Shown piece by piece: positions 43,038 to 51,077 of a stretch of DNA of 64,000 bases. This DNA is from RGIG5299 sp045588575. Its GTDB lineage: Bacteria > Bacillota > Clostridia > Oscillospirales > RGIG5299. Made by a program: the position numbers and the translations under genes. The notes below the pieces were generated by a model that was given only the letters and a program-made list of their open reading frames with translations, was not told where the DNA came from and did no database searches. How positions within the stretch are numbered: position 1 is the stretch's first letter; each line of letters begins with the position of its first letter. Where the stretch lies: NCBI GenBank assembly GCA_045588575.1, contig JAZNEJ010000001.1, positions 1-64,000 on the forward strand, read 5' to 3'.

Positions 43038-43682
43038 ATGTTCTTTTTTATTCTGATTTTATCTATAATATGCGCATACTTCATTGGAAGCGTGAGCTTT
43101 GCTATAATTTTAACCGAAAGAAAGCTTCATAAAGATATTCGTGAATTCGGAAGCGGAAACGCGGGCGGAACCAACGCCATGAGAGTTTTAGGTAAAAAAA
43201 CGGGCGTCTTCGTTATGATTCTTGATATGCTCAAAGGCGCGGTTTCAATTTTACTTCCCATGCTTTTATTTTATCTTGCGGGCTTTGGAAAAATAAACGA
43301 TTTTTATCTTGCTCTTATAGGTCTTTTTGCGGTGCTCGGCCATCTTTTCCCCATTTATTACGGCTTTAAGGGCGGCAAAGGCATTGCCGCAACCGCAGGA
43401 ATTACCTTCGTTTTGAGTCCGCTTGCATTTGTTCTTCTTTTGGGAGTTTGGGCGCTTTGCGTTATACTCTCTAAATACGTAAGCCTTGGCTCTATTGCAA
43501 TAAGCATTTTACTTGCGCCTGTTTATTTTCTTTTTGAAGGCGTTATTTTGCAAAAGGCTGAGGCTCCCTTTACTGCAATAGTTTTAGCTGTTACAGGTCT
43601 TATTCTCGTTGCAACTCATATTCCCAATATAAAAAGACTTTTAAAGGGCCGTGAAAACAAAATAGGCTCGAAAAAGGAGTAA
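43038..43682 (+). CDS. plsY: Acyl-phosphate glycerol-3-phosphate acyltransferase
   Basis: A 214-residue polytopic membrane enzyme. The three PlsY motifs are visible: GSGNAGGTNAMRVLGKK, LFPIYYGFKGGKGIA and ATHIPNIKRLLKGREN. It makes lysophosphatidate from G3P supplied by the product of the next gene, gpsA. Confidence 0.95.
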   Translation: MFFFILILSIICAYFIGSVSFAIILTERKLHKDIREFGSGNAGGTNAMRVLGKKTGVFVMILDMLKGAVSILLPMLLFYLAGFGKINDFYLALIGLFAVLGHLFPIYYGFKGGKGIAATAGITFVLSPLAFVLLLGVWALCVILSKYVSLGSIAISILLAPVYFLFEGVILQKAEAPFTAIVLAVTGLILVATHIPNIKRLLKGRENKIGSKKE

Positions 43683-43687
43683 TAAAA

Positions 43688-44689
43688 ATGGCAAACATCG
43701 TTATTTTAGGCTCAGGCGGTTGGGGCAGCGCCATTGCGATAATGACTGCAACTCACGGCCACAACGTTACTCTTTGGAGTAAGTTTAAAAACGAGGTTGA
43801 TAACCTTTTAGAAACAAGAGAAAATCCTTTACTTAAAGGAATTACCATTCCGGAATCGGTTAAAATAACCAACGACATTGCCTGTGTAAACAATGCCGAC
43901 GTAATAGTTCTTGCCGTTCCCAGCGTTGCAGTGCGCTCGGTTTGCCGTGAGTTAAAGGGAATTTATAACGGTCAGGTGCTTGTCAATATAGGAAAAGGAC
44001 TTGAAGAAAGCAGCTTAAAACGTCTTTCAGAGGTAATAAACGAAGAGCTCGAAGCTCCTGTTAAGCTTGCAATAATGTCCGGACCTTCCCACGCGGAAGA
44101 GGTCGCAAGAGGTATTCCCACCGCAAACGTCGTTGCCTCAAAAAGTAAAAAAACGGCACGGTACGTTCAAAATATTTTTATGAACGAAACTTTTAGATTA
44201 TATACCTCCAAAGACATTGTAGGTGTTGAAATCGGCGGCGCTCTTAAAAACGTAATCGCACTTGCATCGGGCATTGTTTCGGGTTTAGAGCTTGGTGATA
44301 ATACCCGTGCCGCACTTATGACCAGAGGTCTTTTTGAAATTTCAGAGCTTGGCGATAAGCTCGGCGGCAAAAGAGAAACCTTTTCGGGCTTAACCGGAAT
44401 TGGCGACTTAATTGTTACCTGCACAAGCTTTCACAGCCGAAACTTCCGTTGCGGCGTGCTTATAGGAAAAGGTGTTTCCCCTTTAGATGCCGTTAAGGAA
44501 ATAGGTATGACGGTTGAAGGCTATAAAACAGCTGCGGCTGCTTACCGTTTAGCCAAAAAGGAAGACGTTGAAATGCCCATAATTTGCGAAATTTACCGTG
44601 TTCTTTACGAAGGAAAATCTCCCAAGGAAGCGGTTGCCGATTTAATGCTTCGAGAGAAGAAATCGGAACGCGAAGATTTGTGGAAATAA
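43688..44689 (+). CDS. gpsA: Glycerol-3-phosphate dehydrogenase (NAD(P)+)
   Basis: A 333-residue enzyme. NAD(P) loop GSGGWGSAIA at the N-terminus, MSGPSHAEEVARG, catalytic Lys in GALKNVIALASG, and TGIGDLIVTC. Reduces dihydroxyacetone phosphate to sn-glycerol-3-P for phospholipid synthesis. Last gene of der-plsY-gpsA. Confidence 0.97.
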   Translation: MANIVILGSGGWGSAIAIMTATHGHNVTLWSKFKNEVDNLLETRENPLLKGITIPESVKITNDIACVNNADVIVLAVPSVAVRSVCRELKGIYNGQVLVNIGKGLEESSLKRLSEVINEELEAPVKLAIMSGPSHAEEVARGIPTANVVASKSKKTARYVQNIFMNETFRLYTSKDIVGVEIGGALKNVIALASGIVSGLELGDNTRAALMTRGLFEISELGDKLGGKRETFSGLTGIGDLIVTCTSFHSRNFRCGVLIGKGVSPLDAVKEIGMTVEGYKTAAAAYRLAKKEDVEMPIICEIYRVLYEGKSPKEAVADLMLREKKSEREDLWK

Positions 44690-44695
44690 AAAATT

Positions 44696-44720
44696 AAAGG
44701 TCCGATTAACTCGGACCTTT
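44696..44720 (+). terminator. Terminator after gpsA
   Basis: 10-bp stem AAAGGTCCGA/TCGGACCTTT with T-run; also overlaps the end of convergent gerAB. Confidence 0.85.
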
Positions 44721-45815
44721 TTTATTTTGCATCTCTTTTAAAGTTATTCTCGGCTTTTTCTTGAATTTCCTAAACAAAAGAATAGCGAAAGTCAAAAGGC
44801 AAACTATTGCCGAAACAGCAAAAATATGCCGTATGAAAACCATATCGTCCAGTCCGAAAAGAAGCAAAACCGACGAAGTAATAGTTATAATAAAAATCGG
44901 CGCCGCGCTGTAACAAAGCTTTATAAGCGGATTAGTTGCCCTGCCTATTATATTTTCTAAAATTTTTTGAATAAAGCAAAGTGTTACCGACATTTTAATA
45001 AACAAAATTAAAAAAGATATAACGGTAAACTGAAACGGATTTTTGGGAAGAAAGCTTAAATTTTTAAAGGTTGCAAGTGCCTGATGCATGGGGTATTTAA
45101 AGGTATTAAAATTTTCGCCGAAAACAACGAGCGGCAAATAGCCGAAGGTAACCATCGTTACGAGCCAAACTCCTATGCCGCAAAGAGAAATTTTATAAAC
45201 TTTTTTCCCTTGTTCTTCATTTCCCACAATGAAAATAACCAATATTACATCGGCAAGAATATAGAAAAAAATTCGAAAAGCCGATTCTATAATCTTCGCA
45301 ACCGAGGTTTTAAAAATTGGCAAAACGTTTTCGGGTTTAAAAACCGAAATGCCGTAAGCCACCATCATTATTATAAAAATTATTATGGCAATAAAAAAAT
45401 ATGCCGTAAAACCCGAAATATTTTTTATACCCAAAAGCGAAACGAAAAGAACGAATAAGGATATTACTATTGCAATCATATAATTCGGCGTAACGTTAAG
45501 CGAAACAACCGAAAGATATTTTATAAATTCAATATAAATAACGGTAATTGAAAGCAAGGCAAAAATTAAAAAAAACGAATTTATGAATTTTGAAGAATAT
45601 TTGCCCGTTTTCTTTAAAATATACTCCCCTGCCGTCATATAGGGATACTTTATAAACGGAATCATTATTACCGTTAGCGTTATTACAGCCAAAACCGCGG
45701 CAAGAATTAACGAAATGAAAAAATCCTTGCCGCTTCCGTAAATCATTTTTAGCAGAACCGAGTTACCGTAAAGAAAAATTGTAATTACAGAGAAAAGCTT
45801 AATCGGTGGATTCAT
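44706..45815 (-). CDS. gerAB: Spore germination receptor subunit B (GerAB-type permease)
   Basis: A 369-residue membrane protein with about ten TM helices, of the APC-like Spore_permease family (TAGEYILKKTGKYSSKFI, GNEEQGKKVYKISLCGIG). GerAB-type subunits bind or sense germinants in the inner spore membrane. Starts 17 bases inside the end of gerAC. The order AA-AC-AB is less common than AA-AB-AC. Confidence 0.9.
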   Translation of the reverse strand: MNPPIKLFSVITIFLYGNSVLLKMIYGSGKDFFISLILAAVLAVITLTVIMIPFIKYPYMTAGEYILKKTGKYSSKFINSFFLIFALLSITVIYIEFIKYLSVVSLNVTPNYMIAIVISLFVLFVSLLGIKNISGFTAYFFIAIIIFIIMMVAYGISVFKPENVLPIFKTSVAKIIESAFRIFFYILADVILVIFIVGNEEQGKKVYKISLCGIGVWLVTMVTFGYLPLVVFGENFNTFKYPMHQALATFKNLSFLPKNPFQFTVISFLILFIKMSVTLCFIQKILENIIGRATNPLIKLCYSAAPIFIITITSSVLLLFGLDDMVFIRHIFAVSAIVCLLTFAILLFRKFKKKPRITLKEMQNKKGPS

Positions 45816-46902
45816 TTGAGCTTTCCCCCTCCTCCGTTACATTTCTGCTTGAATGCTCGGTTATCTTAACCTTGCAGTCAAATTTCAGATTTTTTATATT
45901 ATCCTTAAAATCTTTAACGTCTTTATATTTTCCGTTATAAAAAGCGTTGTATTTATCAAAAAGCGATAAGGCGTCGCACTTGTAATCGAAATAAAGCTTT
46001 TCAAGCGTATTTTGCACCGTTTCCGAAAGCTTTTTTTCAACCGATTCAATACTCGAAACGTCGCCATCTATTTTAAGGTCAACTTCCACATTAACCGAAT
46101 CGTCTTTTAAAAGGTTTATTTTAACGTCGTTTGAAATAACGGTTATGCTTTCACCCTCTTTAGTGGTTATTTTGCATTCCGAAACACGTCCCGTTGTTAA
46201 AAGAAGTCCCGTGCATTCCTCTTTTTCAATTACCGAAACCGCTTTTTTATCCGAAACAACGGTACCCCCGTTATAACGAATTACGTTTTTGCTTTTTTTC
46301 TCGGAATTATTTTGATTATCGTCCTCATTCAAATATATTTCAAGCTGAGGCAAAACAAAATCTTTTTTTCCGGAAACGAGTTCGTAGCCTTTAAAAGATG
46401 GCGGAATTGCCGCAATCGTGTTAAGATTTATCACCTCAGATGCCTCCATTGTATTAAGAGCTTCGTCGGATGAGCCTGCCTTAATAACCTCAAGCGCCGT
46501 GGAATTCCCCGCAACCACTATATTGAAATCAAAAAACGAGCCGATGAAAACGGTGAACTTTTTAAGCTCATCTAACCTTTTTTCTGCAATTTCGCGGCTT
46601 ATAACAACCATCTTAACGTGTTGAAGATAAATAGGCTCGGAAAAAAGATGCTGAATTTCAATTGCGGCATCGGTCATGGTTTTTCCTTTTGCCGTTTTAA
46701 CCGACATAGTTACCGTGTTTTCCTTAGTTCCGCCTTTGCTTTGAACAACCTGAACCGAAACCTTATAATATTCATCTTCAATATCAATGCCAATGGCGGT
46801 AATAAGCATCAGCTTATTCATTTCTTCATAATCAAAGCATCCCGAAAAGATAAAAACGGAGCAAACCAGAAGAATTATTACAAAAACTCTTTTTTTAAGC
46901 AT
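45799..46902 (-). CDS. gerAC: Spore germination receptor subunit C (GerAC-type lipoprotein)
   Basis: About 367 residues. Signal peptide ending in lipobox FSGC, then CFDYEEMNKLMLITAIGID, the GerAC signature start. Later segments include GKTMTDAAIEIQH and the C-terminal domain. The start ATG 46902 has GAGGAG 6 nt upstream and overlaps the gerAA stop by 8 bases; a longer in-frame start would lie deeper in gerAA. Note an acidic, Ser-rich C-terminus. Confidence 0.92.
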   Translation of the reverse strand: MLKKRVFVIILLVCSVFIFSGCFDYEEMNKLMLITAIGIDIEDEYYKVSVQVVQSKGGTKENTVTMSVKTAKGKTMTDAAIEIQHLFSEPIYLQHVKMVVISREIAEKRLDELKKFTVFIGSFFDFNIVVAGNSTALEVIKAGSSDEALNTMEASEVINLNTIAAIPPSFKGYELVSGKKDFVLPQLEIYLNEDDNQNNSEKKSKNVIRYNGGTVVSDKKAVSVIEKEECTGLLLTTGRVSECKITTKEGESITVISNDVKINLLKDDSVNVEVDLKIDGDVSSIESVEKKLSETVQNTLEKLYFDYKCDALSLFDKYNAFYNGKYKDVKDFKDNIKNLKFDCKVKITEHSSRNVTEEGESSNESTD

Positions 46903-48352
46903 TTTTCTCTCCTCTTCTGATTTTACTTTGCGCAAAATCAGGCCGCATTCGCATTGTGTTAACAGGAAAACGAACTAAAACGTCCTTCGATTTTCTTCTG
47001 TCAAACGGCTCCATATATGCCATATATTCAACCCCGCACGACTTTAACGAGAAAAGATAGATAACCATAAGCGAAAGTCCCATAACGTAGCCGTATATTC
47101 CGAAAAAGGTGGAAGCAAAAAGAAGAAGCATTCGCATATAAATAATTGCTCCCTTTAATTTGACAACCAAAATTCCCGTTGTTGCGGTTATTGCCACAAT
47201 AAAAACAACGGGCGCCGATATCAGCTTTGCCGTAACGGCAATTTGACCGATTACGAGCGAGCCGACAACGCTTAACGATACGCCAAACGATTCGGGAATA
47301 CGGTCGCCTGCCTCTCTTAAAAGCTCAAATCCCACCAGCATTATAATTACCTCTAAAATATTGGAAATCGGAACGCCCTCACGCGAGGCGGCTATTGCAA
47401 CAAACAGCTTAATCGGTATTTCTTCCTGATGATAGTTTGAATAGGAAACGTAAAGCGCGGGAAGAGAAATACTTATGAAAAAGCTTAAAAATCTTATAAT
47501 TCTTCCAACCGTTGCATAGTAGAAATTTATATAATAATCGTCGGGCGACTGAAAATGCTCCAAAAACAAATAGGGTGCCGTTAAAACAACGGGCGTACCG
47601 TTTACCAAAATTGCAACTCTGCCCTCTAAAATCTTTGCCGAAACAACGTCGGGCCTTTCGGTTGAGCCTATCGTTTTAAACGGCGAAAGAGGATAGTCTC
47701 TTATATATTCCGAAATATAGTTTGAATCTATAATTTCATCGCAATCTATTCTCATAAGCCGCTCTTTAATAGTTCTTACTATTTTCGCCTTCGCAACCTT
47801 TTCTATATAGCAAATGCAAACCTCGGTTTTGGTTTTTTCGCCTATAATTACCGTTTCCATTTTTAAATCGCTTGAGGATATTCTTCGCCTTATCATAGAC
47901 ATATTCGTCATTATGTCTTCGGTAAAGCCCTCGTGAGGTCCTTTTGAAATGCTCTCACCTATCGGTTCTGAAATGGATTTGGTTTTATATCCCTTAACCT
48001 CAACGGTTAAAACCAGCTCCTCGTTATCAATGAAAACCGCCGCAAAGCCTTCGCATATTGCTTCTATTATTTTTCCGAAATCGCTTTCCGCCTTAACGCT
48101 TGCCGCAGTTATTCCGTTTTTTAAAAGATTATCTAAAAACTTTTCGTCGTCCTCGCCGCTGTAATCCATTAAAGGCTTTATAACGTTTTCATTTATAAGC
48201 TCTGCCTTAACCATTCCGTCTAAAAATGCAACCGCTATTTTTCGTTTTGCATCCTTTGTGAAAACGTTTCTTACCGTTAAGGCTCTTTCGTCGTTAAAAA
48301 TACTTTTCAGCATCGAGGTGTTTGCCTTTAAGCTTTTACTTATTGAATTCAA
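46895..48352 (-). CDS. gerAA: Spore germination receptor subunit A (GerAA-type)
   Basis: About 485 residues with a soluble N-terminal domain, four or five TM helices (~290-440) and a cytosolic tail. Family marks are LINENVIKPLMDY, FKTIGSTERPDVVSAKILEGRVAILVNGTP and SREGVPISNILEVI. A GTG at 48361 is in frame but lies within GGTGAT, which matches the anti-SD and is 6 nt before TTG 48352. Forms the germinant receptor with GerAB and GerAC. Confidence 0.93.
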   Translation of the reverse strand: MNSISKSLKANTSMLKSIFNDERALTVRNVFTKDAKRKIAVAFLDGMVKAELINENVIKPLMDYSGEDDEKFLDNLLKNGITAASVKAESDFGKIIEAICEGFAAVFIDNEELVLTVEVKGYKTKSISEPIGESISKGPHEGFTEDIMTNMSMIRRRISSSDLKMETVIIGEKTKTEVCICYIEKVAKAKIVRTIKERLMRIDCDEIIDSNYISEYIRDYPLSPFKTIGSTERPDVVSAKILEGRVAILVNGTPVVLTAPYLFLEHFQSPDDYYINFYYATVGRIIRFLSFFISISLPALYVSYSNYHQEEIPIKLFVAIAASREGVPISNILEVIIMLVGFELLREAGDRIPESFGVSLSVVGSLVIGQIAVTAKLISAPVVFIVAITATTGILVVKLKGAIIYMRMLLLFASTFFGIYGYVMGLSLMVIYLFSLKSCGVEYMAYMEPFDRRKSKDVLVRFPVNTMRMRPDFAQSKIRRGEKNA

Positions 48353-48405
48353 TTTAATCACCTTGCTTTATTTTGTCCTGCATAGCTTCTATTATTACAT
48401 TTTCC

Positions 48406-48434
48406 TTTACAAAAACCCAAAAAAAAGATATAAT
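48406..48434 (+). promoter_or_regulatory. Promoter of the ttcA-like operon
   Basis: TTTACA (48406-48411), 17-bp spacer, TATAAT (48429-48434). Confidence 0.65.
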
Positions 48435-48469
48435 ATTATAAAAGCAAAGTTAAATTAACGGAGAAAAAA

Positions 48470-49204
48470 ATGCGAAAAGTTTTAAGTTATATGCGTCGCG
48501 CTGTTGACGATTACGCTCTTATTGAAGACGGAGACGTTATTGCCGTTGGTGTTTCGGGCGGAAAAGATTCGCTCGTTACCCTTGCCGGTTTAAACGCTCT
48601 TAAAAAATTTTATCCCAAAAATTTTAAAATTTTCGGAATTACGCTCGATATGGGTTTTGAAGGCGCAAATTTTGATGCAATTTCCGATTTTTGCAAACAA
48701 AACGACATAGAATATTACGTTAAAAAGACAGAAATCGGGAAAATAATATTTGATATAAGAAAAGAAGCAAATCCCTGTTCTCTTTGTGCAAGAATGAGAA
48801 GAGGCGCTTTAAACGACGAGGCAAAGGCGCTTGGCGCAAACAAAGTGGCTCTCGGGCATAATTTCGACGATGCCGTTGAAACCTTTATGTTAAATCTTTT
48901 TTACGAAGGCAGGCTCGGCTGTTTTTCTCCCAAAACCTATTTGAGCAAAACCGATATTTCGGTTATACGTCCGCTTATTTATATGTATGAGCGAGAGGCC
49001 GCAGGTGCGGCAAACCGTCTTTCTCTCCCCGTTACCGCCTCACTTTGTCCCGCAAACAAAAACACCGAAAGAGAAGCTATAAAACTTTTACTTCGCGATT
49101 TGGAAAAGGAAAATAAAGGGCTTCGAAACCGAATTTTCGGCGCTATGGTGAGAGGAAACATAAACGGTTTAGGCGAAATTCTCAAAGGAGATAACCAAGA
49201 ATGA
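48470..49204 (+). CDS. TtcA-like tRNA thiolation ATPase
   Basis: A 244-residue PP-loop ATPase. SGGKDS ATP-binding loop near residue 30, the CxxC pair in NPCSLCARMRRG, and GHNFDDAVETFMLNL. This pattern marks the TtcA family, which makes 2-thiocytidine 32 in tRNA using an iron-sulfur cluster. TilS is less likely because it lacks the CxxC pair. It is translationally coupled (ATGA) to the next gene. Confidence 0.85.
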   Translation: MRKVLSYMRRAVDDYALIEDGDVIAVGVSGGKDSLVTLAGLNALKKFYPKNFKIFGITLDMGFEGANFDAISDFCKQNDIEYYVKKTEIGKIIFDIRKEANPCSLCARMRRGALNDEAKALGANKVALGHNFDDAVETFMLNLFYEGRLGCFSPKTYLSKTDISVIRPLIYMYEREAAGAANRLSLPVTASLCPANKNTEREAIKLLLRDLEKENKGLRNRIFGAMVRGNINGLGEILKGDNQE

Positions 49205-49968
49205 AAACTGCGCTTTCAACTGCATGCTTTTTTCCTTTAGAACCCGAAAAGGCTTTTTTAAAGGTATCCAACCTCGGTTTTGAAACCGCCGAGGTTTTTC
49301 TTAATACCGATTACGAGGTTTCTTCCGAATATATAAACGAGCTTAAAGCTTTATCTGAAAGCGAAGGCGTTAAAATTTGCGCCATTCACTCGCCTTACGG
49401 CTATGCCGAGCCTATTATATTCTTTTCGCCTTACATAAGACGCCGTGAGGAATCGCTTGCAAAATACGAGCGAATTTTTGAAAATATTTCGGTTTTCGGC
49501 CCCGTAATTTTCAATTTTCACGGCGCGCATCTTAAAAACTGTCCGCTCGAATTGGGAATTGAATATTATATAAAGCTAAACGAAATTGCAAAAAAATACG
49601 GGGTAATTTTTTGTCAGGAAAACGTTAATAAATATCTTTTTTCAACTCCCGAAAACATTAAAGCTTTAAAAGACGCCTACCCCGACGTTAATTTTACCTT
49701 AGACATAAAGCAGGCAAACCGCGCAGGCTTTTCACCCTATGAAATTTTAGATGCAATGGGCGAAAACATAAGACATTTTCATATAAACGATTTTAACGGT
49801 TTAAGCGACTGTCTTTTGCCCGGTGCCGGCGATTTTCCCCTTGAAGATTTTACAAAAAAGCTTAAATTAAAAGGCTTTAACGGAAACGCCGTTATTGAGG
49901 TTTACAGAAAAAACTTTAAAATCGAAGAAGAAGTTATAACATCAAGAAAGTTTGTGGAAAAATTATGA
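49201..49968 (+). CDS. Sugar phosphate isomerase/epimerase-like TIM barrel
   Basis: A 255-residue xylose-isomerase-like TIM barrel (AP_endonuc_2 family). Barrel metal ligands appear in CAIHSPYGY, NFHGAHL, CQENVNKYL, LDIKQANR, RHFHINDF and the Glu in NAVIEVY. Could be an isomerase, an epimerase or an AP endonuclease relative; the neighbouring ung makes a repair role conceivable, but endonuclease IV is usually longer and better conserved. Starts and ends with 4-base overlaps. Confidence 0.8.
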   Translation: MKTALSTACFFPLEPEKAFLKVSNLGFETAEVFLNTDYEVSSEYINELKALSESEGVKICAIHSPYGYAEPIIFFSPYIRRREESLAKYERIFENISVFGPVIFNFHGAHLKNCPLELGIEYYIKLNEIAKKYGVIFCQENVNKYLFSTPENIKALKDAYPDVNFTLDIKQANRAGFSPYEILDAMGENIRHFHINDFNGLSDCLLPGAGDFPLEDFTKKLKLKGFNGNAVIEVYRKNFKIEEEVITSRKFVEKL

Positions 49969-50633
49969 TTGCTTTCGGAAACGATTGGGATATTTTATTA
50001 AAAGACGAATTTCAAAAAGAATATTATTTGAAGCTTCGCGATTTTTTAAAAAGGGAATATTCGCAATATAAAATTTACCCAAATATGTTCGATATTTTTA
50101 ACGCTCTGAAAACAACCGATTACAAAAACGTTAAGGCTGTTATTTTGGGGCAAGACCCTTATCATCAGCCCTCTCAGGCGGAAGGGCTTTGCTTTTCGGT
50201 TAAGGAAGGCGTTTTAAAACCGCCCTCTCTCGTTAATATTTTTAAAGAATATTCCGACGATTTAGGTTTTCCCGCGCCAACCTCGGGCTCTCTCAAAAAA
50301 TGGGCGGAAAACGGAGTTTTGCTTTTAAACACCGTTTTAACCGTTAGAGAATCCTCACCCAACAGCCACAAGGGAAAAGGTTGGGAAATTTTAACCGATA
50401 AAATAATTTCTCTCTTAAACGAAAGCGAGAAGCCTATTGTTTTTATTCTTTGGGGCGGTAATGCAAGAGCAAAAAAGGCGCTTATAACAAATCCCGCTCA
50501 TCTTGTGTTAGAGGCTGCTCACCCGAGTCCGCTTTCGGCTTACAACGGCTTTTTCGGGTGCCGCCACTTTTCAAAGGCAAATGATTTTTTAAGAAAAAAC
50601 AACCGTGAGGAAATAAACTGGAATCTCAATTAA
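49965..50633 (+). CDS. ung: Uracil-DNA glycosylase
   Basis: A 222-residue family 1 UDG. Catalytic motif ILGQDPYH, uracil pocket GLCFSV, LLNTVLTV and the DNA intercalation loop HPSPLSAYNGFFGCRHFSKAN. Removes uracil from DNA. Last gene of the ttcA-like operon, followed by a terminator. Confidence 0.97.
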   Translation: MIAFGNDWDILLKDEFQKEYYLKLRDFLKREYSQYKIYPNMFDIFNALKTTDYKNVKAVILGQDPYHQPSQAEGLCFSVKEGVLKPPSLVNIFKEYSDDLGFPAPTSGSLKKWAENGVLLLNTVLTVRESSPNSHKGKGWEILTDKIISLLNESEKPIVFILWGGNARAKKALITNPAHLVLEAAHPSPLSAYNGFFGCRHFSKANDFLRKNNREEINWNLN

Positions 50634-50664
50634 AAAACGCACCGCGTAATGCGGTGCGTTTTTT
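50632..50664 (+). terminator. Terminator after ung
   Basis: 14-bp stem AAAAAACGCACCGC and its complement with GTAAT loop. Confidence 0.9.
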
Positions 50665-50674
50665 CGTTTACCTA

Positions 50675-50703
50675 TTGACAAATGCGTTTTTATGTGATAT
50701 CAT
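50675..50703 (+). promoter_or_regulatory. Promoter of the arsR-cadA cassette
   Basis: TTGACA (50675-50680), 17-bp spacer, TATCAT (50698-50703). Confidence 0.8.
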
Positions 50704-50721
50704 ATGAACAAATATTCAAAT
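50702..50721. promoter_or_regulatory. ArsR/SmtB-type operator
   Basis: ATATGAACAAATATTCAAAT holds TGAA (50705-50708) and TTCA (50715-50718) six bases apart, the core of ArsR/SmtB operators. It begins in the -10 box and covers the likely start of transcription, so metal-free repressor would block initiation. Confidence 0.7.
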
Positions 50722-50743
50722 GATAATATGAAAGAGGCTAAAA

Positions 50744-51073
50744 ATGAAACACAATCATTCGCAAATACTGTCGGCGGTCGGAACTCAAATGCCCGAAGAC
50801 GAGGTTTTGGCGGAGCTTTCGGAGTTGTTTTCCGTATTCGGCGACAGCACGAGAATAAAAATACTCTGGGCTTTGTTTGAACACGAAATGTGCGTATGCG
50901 CCATAGCGGAGCTTTTAAAAATTACACAGTCCGCAGTATCGCATCAGCTTAAGCTTCTGCGTCATGCAAAGCTCGTTTCGTCGCGGCGTGATGGAAAGAC
51001 GATATATTATTTTCTCGCCGACGACCACGTAAGAAGCATAATAAATCAGGGAATGGAACATATTTCGGAGTAA
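50744..51073 (+). CDS. ArsR/SmtB-family metal-sensing repressor
   Basis: A 109-residue winged-helix repressor. HEMCVCAIAELLKITQSAVSHQLKLL is the recognition region, with the CVC pair used by ArsR/CadC sensors. The last helix has DDHVRSIINQGMEH, the Asp/His pattern of the alpha-5 site in SmtB/CzrA zinc sensors. So it probably senses Zn, Cd or Pb. It precedes a P-type metal ATPase by 4 bases and likely regulates it through the operator at 50702-50721. Confidence 0.93.
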   Translation: MKHNHSQILSAVGTQMPEDEVLAELSELFSVFGDSTRIKILWALFEHEMCVCAIAELLKITQSAVSHQLKLLRHAKLVSSRRDGKTIYYFLADDHVRSIINQGMEHISE

Positions 51074-51077
51074 GACA

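Noticed and set aside
45084..45458. 124-codon plus-strand ORF
   Set aside because: Lies antisense inside gerAB, has low-complexity composition (Asn/Tyr/Lys) and no ribosome site.
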